A stretch of DNA of 64,000 bases from Pseudooceanicola nanhaiensis DSM 18065 (GTDB lineage: Bacteria; Pseudomonadota; Alphaproteobacteria; Rhodobacterales; Rhodobacteraceae), in contig NZ_JHZF01000018.1 of assembly GCF_000688295.1 (NCBI RefSeq), positions 1 through 64,000 of the forward strand, in the 5' to 3' direction. This document shows positions 55,861 to 64,000 of this stretch, one piece after another. The notes below the pieces were generated by a model. That model made no database searches and was not told the origin of the DNA. It saw nothing but the letters and a program-made list of their open reading frames with translations. The number at the start of each line of letters is the position of its first letter. The stretch's first letter is position 1. The translations under genes and the position numbers were made by a program.

Positions 55861-56041
55861 GTATCACCGCCCCGGATCGCCACACAGGCGACGGGGAAGC
55901 CGAGCTTGAGGCAGACGATCGCGGTCGTGCCGATCGGGCGCACGCGAACCATCGCGCCGACGCGTTGGAAGCGGGGGCGGACCTGGTCACGTCTGACATA
56001 ACTCGACAGGACCGATGGCGGCTGAGGAGCGGGGTGCACAT
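55860..56041 (-). pseudogene. Decayed inverted copy of the 68-aa gene at 56231
   Basis: On the minus strand a GGGGAGACCCAA leader precedes ATG 56041. Further on RPRFQRVGAMVRV and VCLKLGFPVA match RTRFQRVGAMFRN and FSLKLDFPVA of the intact gene. The 30 bases at 55950-55979 match the intact copy at 29 positions. The distance from ATG to this block is 62 bases instead of 60, so the copy is frameshifted, and the rest has diverged. Confidence 0.7.
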
Positions 56042-56233
56042 TTGGGTCTCCCCTCTTTGCTCATAGATGTGGATCGCACGGGGTCGGGCGGTCCGTGCCC
56101 TCCGCTCACGCTCCGGCAAACACAAATACGGTTTCCACGCGCGGGGCGCGCGGACCCTCCGCATTTGTGTTTGCGGACCTCCCTTGCCCCCCGTGCCGGG
56201 TGATCCCCATCGCAAAAAGGAGAGACCCAAATG
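56039..56233. repeat. Imperfect inverted repeat joining the two gene copies
   Basis: The leaders of the intact and decayed copies are inverted repeats (CATTTGGGTCTC at 56039-56050 against GAGACCCAAATG at 56222-56233). Between them GCAAACACAAAT (56116-56127) and ATTTGTGTTTGC (56163-56174) are perfect 12-bp arms. The whole could fold into a large cruciform. Confidence 0.7.
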
Positions 56234-56437
56234 ACCAACCACTACGTCGCCACCGTTCCCGTCAAGTTCACCGACAACGAAGGTCAGGAGCGCACCCGCT
56301 TCCAACGCGTCGGCGCGATGTTCCGCAACACTCGCAACGGGGACGGCTCGGAGTTCTTCAGCCTCAAACTCGACTTCCCCGTCGCGGTCCAGGAGCTGGT
56401 GATGTTCCCGCCGAGCGCGAAGGAACCGCAGGAATAG
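56231..56437 (+). CDS. Small conserved plasmid protein (68 aa)
   Basis: It begins MTNHYVATVPVKFTDNEGQE and reads as a compact beta protein with FQRVGAMFRN and FFSLKLDFPVAVQELVMFPP. AAAAAGGAGAGACCCAA precedes the ATG, matching the ribosome-binding signature of the backbone genes. The function is unknown, though its strand pattern resembles single-domain DUF736-type proteins. A degenerate inverted copy lies at 55860-56041. Confidence 0.75.
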   Translation: MTNHYVATVPVKFTDNEGQERTRFQRVGAMFRNTRNGDGSEFFSLKLDFPVAVQELVMFPPSAKEPQE

Positions 56438-56451
56438 TCCGCCTCAAAGAT

Positions 56452-56475
56452 GGGCCGCCCTAGGGGCGGCCCTTT
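56452..56475 (+). terminator. Rho-independent-type terminator
   Basis: GGGCCGCCC / GGGCGGCCC, 9-bp stem with a three-base loop, followed by TTTCCC, 14 bases after the stop of the 68-aa gene. Confidence 0.7.
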
Positions 56476-56479
56476 CCCT

Positions 56480-56886
56480 GTTTCAGGGAAGGCTGCGCTG
56501 TACCCGGGAACCCCTGCCTTCGGCCGGCGTCCCCGGGAAGGCGTCAGGACCGCAAGCGGTCCTGACGGGGGATATCAGAGATCGCCTGGAACAGGTCTGC
56601 CGGCCAGCCTCAAGGGGGCCATCCGGAATAACAGTCGGGCTACGCCCGCCGGTTTTTCCGGCAGAGATTTGGGCCGAGCCAAATCTGGCCGCCCTTGACC
56701 CTGTCCGTCAGCCCCGTCGGTGGAGGGATGCGCCGCCCCTCGCTTCCGTCCGAACACGGGTCCGTGTTCGGCCAGACCCTCGGGCGCGGGCATGACAACG
56801 GGCGGCCGAGGTGCGGTTGGAGATGGTCGGGTTTTCTGGGCCCTTCGGGCCGGGCCTCGCACCTGCGGTGCTCGGCTCGAAGCGGA
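56480..56886. other. No recognisable gene
   Basis: GC-rich intergenic DNA upstream of the mobilisation genes. Open frames here lack ribosome-binding sites and homology signals. Confidence 0.4.
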
Positions 56887-56990
56887 ATTCAAGGTCGCCT
56901 GGGGGTGATCTACAATAATATTTCATTTACCGTGACATATAGTTTCGTATGATGAAAGCGACCTTGAATGAAGGTGGCAGGAAATAGGGG
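56887..56990. other. Candidate origin of transfer (oriT)
   Basis: ATTCAAGGTCGC (56887-56898) and GCGACCTTGAAT (56958-56969) are perfect 12-bp inverted repeats around an AT-rich 59-base core. On the minus strand CTATTTCCTGCCA (56975-56987) resembles the IncP/Ti-border nick sequence with its TCCTG^C core. The site lies just upstream of mobC and the relaxase gene, where oriT is expected. Confidence 0.55.
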
Positions 56991-57002
56991 GACTTTCTTC
57001 GT

Positions 57003-57596
57003 ATGAGCCGGACCAAGAGACTGACACAGACGGAGCGGGCGGAGATTATCCGTGAGGCCGGAGAAGGTGTGGGGACTTCCGTGCTCGCGGAGCGGTTCGG
57101 GGTCACCCCGCGGGCCATCCAGTACACGTTGAAGGCGGACGAAGAACGCCAGAAGGATGCGGCCGTGGCGACCGCCGCCGTGACGGTGAAGCTGACCCCT
57201 GACGAGCTTGGGGCGCTGGATGAGGTGCTGTCCGCGGCGGGGATCGAGACCCGCACGGAGGGGGTCCGGCGGCTGATCCAGGCGGCGGGGGGAACGTTCG
57301 TTCCGGACGCGAATCTGGCGGCTGAGATGGCGCGCTACCGGGCCTCCTTGCACGAGGTCGGCAACGGCGTCGTGCAAGTCGCCAAGCAGATGATGAAAGC
57401 CAGCCGGGAGGGGCAGGGGGAAGGCTCCGCGCCGAACGCAGAGTTGTCCGAACTGCGCCTCGTGCAGATGCGTGCGCTGGCGCGGTTCATCCTCGATTCC
57501 GCTGACGAGATCGACCTGCTTTTGCGCCGTCGTCGGGATGGGATGCGGCTCTCCGCCACTGCCGCTCTGAGGGAGTTCGCCCATGCGGCTGAATGA
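57003..57596 (+). CDS. mobC: MobC-like relaxosome accessory protein
   Basis: A 197-aa protein. An N-terminal HTH is at about residues 8-40 (LTQTERAEIIREAGEGVGTS, ERFGVTPRAIQYTL), a ribbon-helix-helix-like segment at about 58-95 (VTVKLTPDELGALDEVLSAA, GVRRLIQAAG), and helical MobC-type sequence follows (HEVGNGVVQVAKQMMKAS). It should bind oriT and help the relaxase open DNA, and may repress its own promoter. It overlaps the relaxase start by 14 bases. Confidence 0.8.
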   Translation: MSRTKRLTQTERAEIIREAGEGVGTSVLAERFGVTPRAIQYTLKADEERQKDAAVATAAVTVKLTPDELGALDEVLSAAGIETRTEGVRRLIQAAGGTFVPDANLAAEMARYRASLHEVGNGVVQVAKQMMKASREGQGEGSAPNAELSELRLVQMRALARFILDSADEIDLLLRRRRDGMRLSATAALREFAHAAE

Positions 57597-59910
57597 TGCC
57601 GTCCATGACGTCACCGGAGAGATCTTCCGGGATGGCTGGAGCCGGATACGGGGCTCGATGCAAGGGCTGCAGGCGTCCCGGCAGAGGCAGCTCGTGCGCG
57701 CCGCTGCGGGGCATCGTGCGGCGGTCTTCAAGGCGATCCGGGGCGGGGGCACGCATACCAAATCGCAGCTGATAAACCAACTCGAATACCTCACCACGAA
57801 GTCCTCGCATATCGTGGACTCAAGCGGGTTTCTGGACGGGAAGACGATGCTCGAGGGATTGGAGATCAAGGACTTGACGGAGCGGTTCGCCAAGCGCTGG
57901 AGTGCGGGGTTCAAGCCCAAGCTCGGGCAGACGACCCACATGCTCATGTCCTATCCGATCGGCACCCGGGGCGAGGATGTGCGCGACATCACCGCCAATG
58001 TCGCGGAGCGGTTCTTTCAGTCCGACGAGGGGCATTTCGACTACATTATTGCCGTGCATGAGGACCGGGATCACCCGCACGCCCATATAGTATTGAACCG
58101 CCGCTCGCAGGAGGGCGAGTTCTTCTTCCTGGGCCGGGACCACCGGTTCAACTACGACGATTTCCGCCTCGGCATGGTCGAGGAAGCCGAGAAATTCGGC
58201 GTGCGTCTGGAGGCCACGCGGCGGCTCGACCGAGGTGTCGTGCACTACCCGCCGCGCGCCCGCGAGGTCTATGCGGCCAAGGTTGAGGGGCGGGCCGCGG
58301 AACCACGGCCACGGGTCGGGGCAGACTTGGATCGCGCTCTGGAAGAGATCGCCAATACACGGATCATCTATCACTCGCTCGCCGCCGAGGCCTCCGCGGA
58401 CAACCGCGAAGATATCGCCGATGCGCTGTTCCGCTCGGGAGAGCTTCTGGCGAAGGGCGGCAAACTCACATCGGAAGGAGGCGTCTACATGGCAGAGGAG
58501 CAATCGTTCGAGGATCTGCGGACCCGTTATGCCGATCAGGTCGCGCGCGTCCAGGGCATGATCGATGCGAAGCCGGAGGCCGAACGGCCGAGGCTCGAGC
58601 GCAGCCTCAACGAGATCCAGTCGCGGCTCGCGCATATGCAGCCCTTGGGGCTCCGCTCCGTGACACTGACCGAAAAGCCGTCCGACGGCGGGGTCTATTC
58701 CGAGACGAATATCGATGCGGCCCGGCTCGACCGGTTGCGCGACCCCGAGGTGCGGGCGCAGGTCGACACCGCGCTGCGCGGAACCGGCATCAGTTCGTCC
58801 GTCGTCGTCGCGCGGATGGAGACGGGCGCGCAGAACGCGGCGCTCGAGCGGCAATGGATCGCTGACGATCTGGCGCGGGTGGCCGAGAGGGACGGTCTCA
58901 ACCTCGAGCGCCGCGCGGATCTGGAGACGGCGCGCGAGACCCTCAACCGGGCCCATGTCCAGCTCGGCGTCGCGCTGGAGCGGGCAGGGGTCTTGCGTGA
59001 GGACGGTGTCGTGGAAGATCGCACCGTGACGGAGAGGGTCCATTATCATCGGGACGCCACTGAGGACATGGAGCGCGCCATCCGCCAGGACATGCGTTCG
59101 GAAGGTCTGACCGAAGACCAGATCGAGGCGCGGGAGTGGGAGATCGTCTCCCGCGCGGAGCGGCGTATCGAAGAAGAGCAACGCAGCTACCTCGATGCGC
59201 ATCCCGAACTGCTCGCGCGCCCGGGCGAGGTGATCGACCGGTCCGAGCCCTACCGGGAGCGCATCACCGACGAGGCCCGGGCCCGCGAGATCACCCGCGA
59301 AGTCGACCGGATCATGGAAGGTCGCGACGCGCGGACCCCCGTTGCGGATGCCGTCACGGACGAGTTCCGCGCGCGCTATCCCGATATGCCGTCGCATCTC
59401 GCCCGCGGGCTTGGCGCGACCTATGCTTCCGTCACCGATCTGCGCGACACCGAGGCCCTCAACCAGGTCCGCCGCGACAACGAGTTGCGGGAGGTGGCGC
59501 TCGACCTGCGCGACGGGCGGCTTTCGGACGCGCGCGAGGGGGACGCTGTCGAGGGGGCACCGATCGCCGATCCGGACATCCGGCGGGTCGTCGACCATGA
59601 ACGGGCCGGCAATCTGCAGTCGCCGTTCCAGGACGACGGTCAGCGACTGACCTACCGCGACGCCGTCGAGCGCGAGCTCGACGCGGCGCAGATCGACCGG
59701 CTGCGGGACGGGGATGTCGACGTGCTGAAGACCCAGATCGAAGACCGTCTCGATCGGCTCTACGCCGCGAAGACCTACCTGCAGTCGGACGCGGCCACCG
59801 CCAACAGCGAGGCGACCCGCGCCGTGGTCGAGGAGATCGCCGACCGCGAGTTCGAGCTCCACCGCGCCGATCTTGTCGATGGCGAGACCGAGCGCGGGGA
59901 GACGCACTGA
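57583..59910 (+). CDS. virD2: VirD2-like relaxase (MOBP type)
   Basis: A 775-aa protein. The N-terminal relaxase domain has the presumed catalytic tyrosine in LINQLEYLTTKSSH (near residue 69), HMLMSYPIGTRGEDVRDI, and the metal-binding histidine motif HEDRDHPHAHIVLNRR (near residues 160-175). The C-terminal two thirds is a charged helical region (many E/R runs such as RADLETARETLNRAHVQLGV) that may guide transfer or bind the coupling protein. It nicks oriT and leads the single strand into the recipient. Stop overlaps virD4 (TGATG). Confidence 0.93.
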   Translation: MRLNDAVHDVTGEIFRDGWSRIRGSMQGLQASRQRQLVRAAAGHRAAVFKAIRGGGTHTKSQLINQLEYLTTKSSHIVDSSGFLDGKTMLEGLEIKDLTERFAKRWSAGFKPKLGQTTHMLMSYPIGTRGEDVRDITANVAERFFQSDEGHFDYIIAVHEDRDHPHAHIVLNRRSQEGEFFFLGRDHRFNYDDFRLGMVEEAEKFGVRLEATRRLDRGVVHYPPRAREVYAAKVEGRAAEPRPRVGADLDRALEEIANTRIIYHSLAAEASADNREDIADALFRSGELLAKGGKLTSEGGVYMAEEQSFEDLRTRYADQVARVQGMIDAKPEAERPRLERSLNEIQSRLAHMQPLGLRSVTLTEKPSDGGVYSETNIDAARLDRLRDPEVRAQVDTALRGTGISSSVVVARMETGAQNAALERQWIADDLARVAERDGLNLERRADLETARETLNRAHVQLGVALERAGVLREDGVVEDRTVTERVHYHRDATEDMERAIRQDMRSEGLTEDQIEAREWEIVSRAERRIEEEQRSYLDAHPELLARPGEVIDRSEPYRERITDEARAREITREVDRIMEGRDARTPVADAVTDEFRARYPDMPSHLARGLGATYASVTDLRDTEALNQVRRDNELREVALDLRDGRLSDAREGDAVEGAPIADPDIRRVVDHERAGNLQSPFQDDGQRLTYRDAVERELDAAQIDRLRDGDVDVLKTQIEDRLDRLYAAKTYLQSDAATANSEATRAVVEEIADREFELHRADLVDGETERGETH

Positions 59911-61934
59911 TGGGAGGAGTAGGGAAGGGCCGCCTCGCCCTCGGCGTCGCGCTGGTCACACTGGTCGCTATCGCGATCGGCTATGTCATCGCCTCGGCTG
60001 TCGTGACGTTCCGGGACCTGGGTTTCCGGGCCGAGATCGACTTCTTCTATATCGCCCAGAACTACCGCGCCATCGGGGCCGCCCGCCCCGATGATTTTCG
60101 CCTGATCAACCTGATCATGGGCGGGGCCGGGGTGGCGGGCCTCATGATGAGCCTGGCGATGTCGGGCTCGGCCCTGACCCGGTTCGGCTATACCCATTGG
60201 CAGACCCGCCGCGAGATGAAGCGGAACGGCTTCTTCGGCGCGCCGGGCACGGGTTTTGTCATCGGCAAGCTGGGCAAGCCCGGATCGCGTGCACCGTTCC
60301 TCTGCTCCCGGACCTTCCCGCATGCGCTGATCGTGGCCCCGACCGGTCGCGGCAAGACCACCGGTTTTGTCATCCCGAACCTCTTGACCTGGCAGGGCTC
60401 GGCGGTCGTTCTGGACGTGAAGGGCGAATGCTTCGAGGCCTCGGCCCGCCACCGGGCGGCACAGGGTGACGCGGTGTTCCGCTTCGCGCCCACGGATTGG
60501 GAGGACAGGCGCACGCATCGCTACAATCCACTCTTGCGCATCTATGAGCTTAAAGACCCGGCCCGCCAGCAGATGGAGCTGCAGCTCCTGGCCACGCTCT
60601 TCCTGCAGAACGACAACGACCGGGTGCAAGGTCTTTTGAAGGGCGGGATCGATCTCTTCGTCGCGGCCGGGCTACTCGCGTTCCAACGCCGCAGGCCGAC
60701 GCTCGGCGAGATATACCGCATTGCCGCCTCGGGCGGGCAGAAGCAGAAGGAATATCTCGCGCGCGCCCATGAGGTCCAAAACGCCGCGGCGCGGCTGATC
60801 TTCACACGGCTGGCCTCGACCAACAACGATACGCTGACATCCTATGTCTCGCTCCTGATGACCTCGGGCCTCGATCAATGGCAGAACCCGGCGATCGACG
60901 ATGCGACGGCGACCTCGGACTTCGACTTCCGGACGATCCGCAAGAAACCCTTCAGCGTCTACCTCGTCGTCCAGCCCCTCATGGTGAAACCCCTCGCACC
61001 TCTGATCCGGCTCTTCTTCTCGGACCTGCTGTCGGCGCTTCAGGACAAGGAACCGGGTCCGGACGAGCCCTGGCCGGTTATGATCATGCTCGACGAGTTC
61101 AACCGGCTCGGAAAGATGCCGATCGTGGCCGAGAGCATCGAGGTGCTGCGCGCCTATCGCGGGCATCTCGCGGTGGTGACCCAGACCATCCCGGCCATCG
61201 ACGAGATCTACGGCGAGAACACGCGGCGCGCCTTGCAGGGCAACGCCGGGATCAAGCTCTACCTGACGCCCTCCGACGAGAAGACCGTCGAGGAGCTGAG
61301 CAAGGCGGTCGGCAAGACCACGAAAACCGTCGTCACGCGGTCCCGCGCGGTCGGGAAGAACCCGTTCGAGGGCCGCAGCCAATCGGAGCGGACGGAGGAG
61401 GTGTCGCTCCTGCCCGAGGATGAGGCGCGGCGCCTGCCGCTCGACGAGATCGTCGTCGTCGTGGACGCCCAGATGCCGGTCCGGGCCAAGCGCGTGGTGT
61501 ATTTCGAGGACCCATTCTTCAAGGGCATCCATGCCGCCCAGGAGGGGGAGCTACCCTTCCCGACGGGGCCGGTCCCTCCGATGGGGGAATTGCCCCTGAG
61601 CGTCAGGGCGATGCCCACGGCGCCGCGGGGGTCAGGTCTCACGGAACGTGATTTCGAGGCCAGGATGGGGCTAACAGAAGGCGGAGGGATTGCACCCCTT
61701 GAGTCCGGTCCGGCTCAAGCGCCTCGGCGCGGCCGCGCCGCTGTTCTTGCGGATGATCAGCGGCAGATGGAGATGGAGTTCGGGCGGCAGGCAGATCTGG
61801 AGGTGGAGGCTGCGTCCGAAAACGACGTCGCCCGAGTTCAGGACGCCGTGAGTGATCTCGAGCGGTTGGAGGCGGAGATGTCCGGTTCGGAAGCAAACGT
61901 CAGCGAGACGGGCGAGAAATTCGGGCTTGGCTGA
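59910..61934 (+). CDS. virD4: Type IV coupling protein VirD4/TraG
   Basis: A 674-aa inner-membrane ATPase. Two N-terminal transmembrane helices (GVALVTLVAIAIGYVIASAV and MGGAGVAGLMMSLAMSG). Walker A is in VAPTGRGKTTGFVIPNLLTW (about residues 143-162), Walker B in VMIMLDEFNRLGKMP (about 389-403), and TQTIPAIDEIYGE follows. The last 130 residues are variable and acidic. It connects the relaxosome to the type IV secretion channel. It is coupled to the relaxase gene. Confidence 0.95.
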   Translation: MGGVGKGRLALGVALVTLVAIAIGYVIASAVVTFRDLGFRAEIDFFYIAQNYRAIGAARPDDFRLINLIMGGAGVAGLMMSLAMSGSALTRFGYTHWQTRREMKRNGFFGAPGTGFVIGKLGKPGSRAPFLCSRTFPHALIVAPTGRGKTTGFVIPNLLTWQGSAVVLDVKGECFEASARHRAAQGDAVFRFAPTDWEDRRTHRYNPLLRIYELKDPARQQMELQLLATLFLQNDNDRVQGLLKGGIDLFVAAGLLAFQRRRPTLGEIYRIAASGGQKQKEYLARAHEVQNAAARLIFTRLASTNNDTLTSYVSLLMTSGLDQWQNPAIDDATATSDFDFRTIRKKPFSVYLVVQPLMVKPLAPLIRLFFSDLLSALQDKEPGPDEPWPVMIMLDEFNRLGKMPIVAESIEVLRAYRGHLAVVTQTIPAIDEIYGENTRRALQGNAGIKLYLTPSDEKTVEELSKAVGKTTKTVVTRSRAVGKNPFEGRSQSERTEEVSLLPEDEARRLPLDEIVVVVDAQMPVRAKRVVYFEDPFFKGIHAAQEGELPFPTGPVPPMGELPLSVRAMPTAPRGSGLTERDFEARMGLTEGGGIAPLESGPAQAPRRGRAAVLADDQRQMEMEFGRQADLEVEAASENDVARVQDAVSDLERLEAEMSGSEANVSETGEKFGLG

Positions 61935-62004
61935 GCCGCCATGCGGGCGACACGAAAGCATGCCGCGATGGTGTCTTGTGGCCACGGCCTTGAGCCGACC
62001 ATTG

Positions 62005-62568
62005 TCACGGGTGAAGAAAGCCAGGGTCGTCGCGCTCTGGTCGAGGGGCTCGCTCAATCGTCGCAGGGTCGATCTCACGCATCGTCAACTGGGCGTTCAC
62101 CCTGCGGGCCGCGGGGCCCGCACGAAACCACTTCGCGGCGGAAGCCAGGTTAAAGCGCGGACGACGCTGCCCCTTTGCCGGCTTTGAGGCCTCGATCAGC
62201 ACCTCGATCATCTCGTCAATGCGGTAGAGGCCACCGGCTACGGGAAGGGGCATTTTGCGCTGCTGCAGCGCCTGTCGCTTAACCTCGAGTTTCTCGGCGA
62301 CATCCGCGAGAGACACCAGGTCGGGACGGACCTCGCGCAGGACTGTGCCCGCCGGCAGCGCCTTGATCAGCGCCCGCGCCGCTTCAAGGATCGCGCTTTC
62401 GGCCTCATCCCCCTCAATCTCCAGTTCCACACCCAGCAGACCGGCATGGCCAGTGCCCACGAGCGCATCTTCAAAGCCCGCCTCGAAGACCGCGTCAGAG
62501 AGCGCAAACGCATCGTGCTCCCCGTCGGGGAGCGCAAAGACCAGTTCGAATTCGAATTCTTCAGCCAT
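62005..62568 (-). CDS. Partner of a HicA-like protein, probable antitoxin or regulator (187 aa)
   Basis: The N-terminal half (FEFELVFALPDGEHDAFALS, LVGTGHAGLLGVELEIEGDE) looks like a partly degraded RNase H-like or HicB-like fold. A HTH-like region follows (RPDLVSLADVAEKLEVKRQA, LQQRKMPLPVAGG), then a basic tail (RRPRFNLASAAKWFRAGP). ATG 62568 overlaps the upstream gene by eight bases. The order small HicA-like gene then larger regulator is that of hicAB modules. Function inferred. Confidence 0.6.
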   Translation of the reverse strand: MAEEFEFELVFALPDGEHDAFALSDAVFEAGFEDALVGTGHAGLLGVELEIEGDEAESAILEAARALIKALPAGTVLREVRPDLVSLADVAEKLEVKRQALQQRKMPLPVAGGLYRIDEMIEVLIEASKPAKGQRRPRFNLASAAKWFRAGPAARRVNAQLTMREIDPATIERAPRPERDDPGFLHP

Positions 62569-62830
62569 CTGCTTTACCTTCGCCGTTCCTCTGAAGCTTC
62601 ACGCAGGCCAGAGCCTTCTGTCGGATCCGCTTCGCGAACTGCTGCGGGTTCTTCGGGGTAGACCAGACTGACATCTGACAGAATTCACCGCAGCGGCATT
62701 CCTTATCGTTGGCCGGGCAACGGAGGATCCCCCACGCGTGCCCCTTGCCTTCAATAAGGTCCCATCCCAACTCTTCGAGCTCCTGGATGACAGCCTCGAT
62801 TTCCTTTGACGTGTGCTTCTTCCTTGGCAC
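62561..62830 (-). CDS. HicA-like small protein with cysteine cluster (89 aa)
   Basis: KEIEAVIQELEELGWDLIEG followed by KGHAWGILRCP resembles the HicA mRNA-interferase pattern, with the catalytic histidine at GKGHAWG. The usual C-terminal helix is preceded by an insertion carrying cysteines (RCPANDKECRCGEFCQMS) that may bind zinc. GTG start behind GGAG. Coupled to the next gene. It could be a HicA-type toxin or a non-toxic relative. Confidence 0.6.
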   Translation of the reverse strand: MPRKKHTSKEIEAVIQELEELGWDLIEGKGHAWGILRCPANDKECRCGEFCQMSVWSTPKNPQQFAKRIRQKALACVKLQRNGEGKADG

Positions 62831-62848
62831 CTTAGATACTCCACTCGC

Positions 62849-63145
62849 TTAAATTGTCAAGTGACAAGTTAAATTTTCAGCGAAAACATCGCTGCAATCT
62901 GCTGCCCGCCACCGGCAGATCCCCTTAGGAAGCTTGCAATCACGCGCTTCGATCTGAGAAGGGGATACAGGATCGGCGTCCCAGGCAGCAACACCGGCGC
63001 TGATGCGGTTCCGCCTGATCCTGTAGCAGTGTGCCGTCCCCAGACGCGGCACGACGCCACCAACGCAAAACCATTCACGCTGTTTGTCATGATCCCAGCA
63101 GGCAGCAAAGGTTTGGCCCGCGAACAGCCTGTGCCCGCCGGACAT
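62849..63145 (-). CDS. Possible small protein after virB6 (98 aa)
   Basis: It begins MSGGHRLFAGQTFAACWDHD. The only support is GGAGGT three bases before the ATG and its position 17 bases after the virB6 stop on the same strand. It has many cysteines and tryptophans, no signal peptide and no recognised domain. It may not be real. Confidence 0.4.
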   Translation of the reverse strand: MSGGHRLFAGQTFAACWDHDKQREWFCVGGVVPRLGTAHCYRIRRNRISAGVAAWDADPVSPSQIEARDCKLPKGICRWRAADCSDVFAENLTCHLTI

Positions 63146-63162
63146 GCTACCTCCGGTAAGCG

Positions 63163-64000
63163 CTACCGCCGGCCCAGCCTGCTCAGCCGTGCCAGTTGCG
63201 CAAGCATCCGCGCGCCGGTGCCGGATGAGCCGCTGGAAGGTGCGGCCGGCGCGCCCCCCGCGGCATTCGGGCGGGTTGGGAGAGCCTGCACGCCGAGAAA
63301 CTGCCTGGCCCGAAGCGCGGCATATTCGGCACCGGTCGCGCCACCGATGGCGTATCGGTTGTAGACCTGCTGGCTTCCTGCCAGGCCCCGGGCGAAAGCA
63401 TAGCTTCCGCCAAAGCCTGCCGAGAGCGCAGGCATCATGATGTTTCCGGAGACCGACCGGACGATGAAAGGCGTGGCGATGATGAACCCCTTGGCCATGA
63501 GCACCATCATGAAGAAGGGCAGGAGGGCGCCGATGTTCGAAGCCCCCTCCGGATCACCCAGCTCGGCGAGCAGTGCGCGCGAGACCCCGGTGATCGTCGC
63601 GAAGACGCCTGCGATGACGATAGGGTAGATCGCGAAGGAGATCAGGGCGGAGAGCCAGCGCGCGAAATAATCCTTGGTCACCTCGAAGAGGGTCAGGAAG
63701 ATCATCACCGGCGCGATCCCGATCAGAAGCGTGATCATGAGCCTGGAGGCGACGACGATGAAGGCGGCCAGCCCTCCGAGGATCGAGAGCAGGAGAACGC
63801 CGAGCGTGTCGAGAAGCGCGCCGGCCATCCAGTTCAGCTCGGACCCCGCAGCGTTCAGGTAATCCCCGAGCGCCGCTATGAGCTGATCGAACTCCTCCGC
63901 AAAGGTCCCCGACGGGCCTGGCGTCCCGCCGCCGACCGACGCGACCAGCGATCCGGCGATGCTGTCTATTCCGTTCAGGATGGCGGATGCGAGGGCGTTG
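63163..64000 (-). CDS. virB6: Type IV secretion protein VirB6/TrbL (5' end outside the window)
   Basis: At least 278 aa, open to the window edge. Several transmembrane helices are visible, for example LLLSILGGLAAFIVVASRLM, LLIGIAPVMIFLTLFEVT, YPIVIAGVFATITGVS and LLPFFMMVLMAKGFIIATPF, with the conserved tryptophan-containing YFARWLSALISF between them. The C-terminus is Ala/Gly/Ser/Pro-rich (AAGGAPAAPSSGSSGTGARM). It is a polytopic inner-membrane part of the conjugation channel. Its orientation is opposite to virD4, so the mating-pair genes probably continue leftward from beyond the window on the minus strand. Confidence 0.88.
   Translation of the reverse strand, partial: NALASAILNGIDSIAGSLVASVGGGTPGPSGTFAEEFDQLIAALGDYLNAAGSELNWMAGALLDTLGVLLLSILGGLAAFIVVASRLMITLLIGIAPVMIFLTLFEVTKDYFARWLSALISFAIYPIVIAGVFATITGVSRALLAELGDPEGASNIGALLPFFMMVLMAKGFIIATPFIVRSVSGNIMMPALSAGFGGSYAFARGLAGSQQVYNRYAIGGATGAEYAALRARQFLGVQALPTRPNAAGGAPAAPSSGSSGTGARMLAQLARLSRLGRR

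Noticed and set aside
57820-59907. A 695-aa open frame antisense to the relaxase
   Set aside because: High-GC shadow of virD2: no ribosome-binding site, low-complexity composition, and the plus strand carries clear relaxase motifs.

Overview
The window looks like part of a large conjugative repABC plasmid (or chromid) from an alphaproteobacterium, most likely Rhodobacteraceae (Roseobacter/Paracoccus relatives). The grounds are a complete repABC replicon, MobC/VirD2/VirD4 and VirB6 transfer genes, high GC with overlapping ATGA gene junctions, and backbone genes typical of these plasmids (ArdC, ParB-like, strawberry-notch helicase/methylase, DUF736, DUF2493). The family is inferred, not proven.

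Layout. 0-3.6 kb: an IS5-family and an IS3-family insertion sequence; the IS3 copy sits in the 5' leader of a PD-(D/E)XK nuclease-like gene. 3.8-10.7 kb (minus strand): a small membrane protein, a conserved hypothetical, a long ParB-like protein, then repC, repB and repA, with two identical 16-bp palindromes that are good centromere (parS) candidates. 11.0-22.3 kb: accessory/defence island with a serine and a tyrosine recombinase (the latter beside a core-site-like palindrome), a Gabija-like OLD nuclease plus UvrD helicase pair, an XRE-ImmA/IrrE plus Beta-protein operon, and a HipBA toxin-antitoxin pair. 22.4-34 kb: a vitamin island with thiCME and nudix-thiD (each behind a TPP riboswitch), panBC, nadABC and an HPP/CBS membrane protein, followed by a Dabb protein and a truncated pabB.

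34.9-47 kb: a long plus-strand plasmid backbone module (ArdC, DUF3768, second ParB-like, several small conserved proteins, a 1419-aa methylase/helicase, DUF736) whose genes share a recurrent leader motif and a common ribosome-binding signature. 47.1-53.1 kb: an unusual islet containing three tandem, translationally coupled M48-like metallopeptidase paralogues plus a small partner protein on the minus strand, a cuckoo-type (CCUCCUCCC) small RNA in the divergent gap, a frameshifted endonuclease/exonuclease/phosphatase gene and a membrane-anchored protein. 53.1-57 kb: two unrelated small genes each behind a copy of a duplicated ~478-bp leader, then an inverted duplication with one decayed arm. 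57-64 kb: a candidate oriT, mobC, virD2, virD4, a HicA-like/partner pair, and the 3' part of virB6 running off the window.

The strongest candidates for something undescribed are the triple metallopeptidase operon, the plasmid-borne cuckoo RNA next to it, and the duplicated long leader. All functional statements come from reading motifs by eye; no database search was run.
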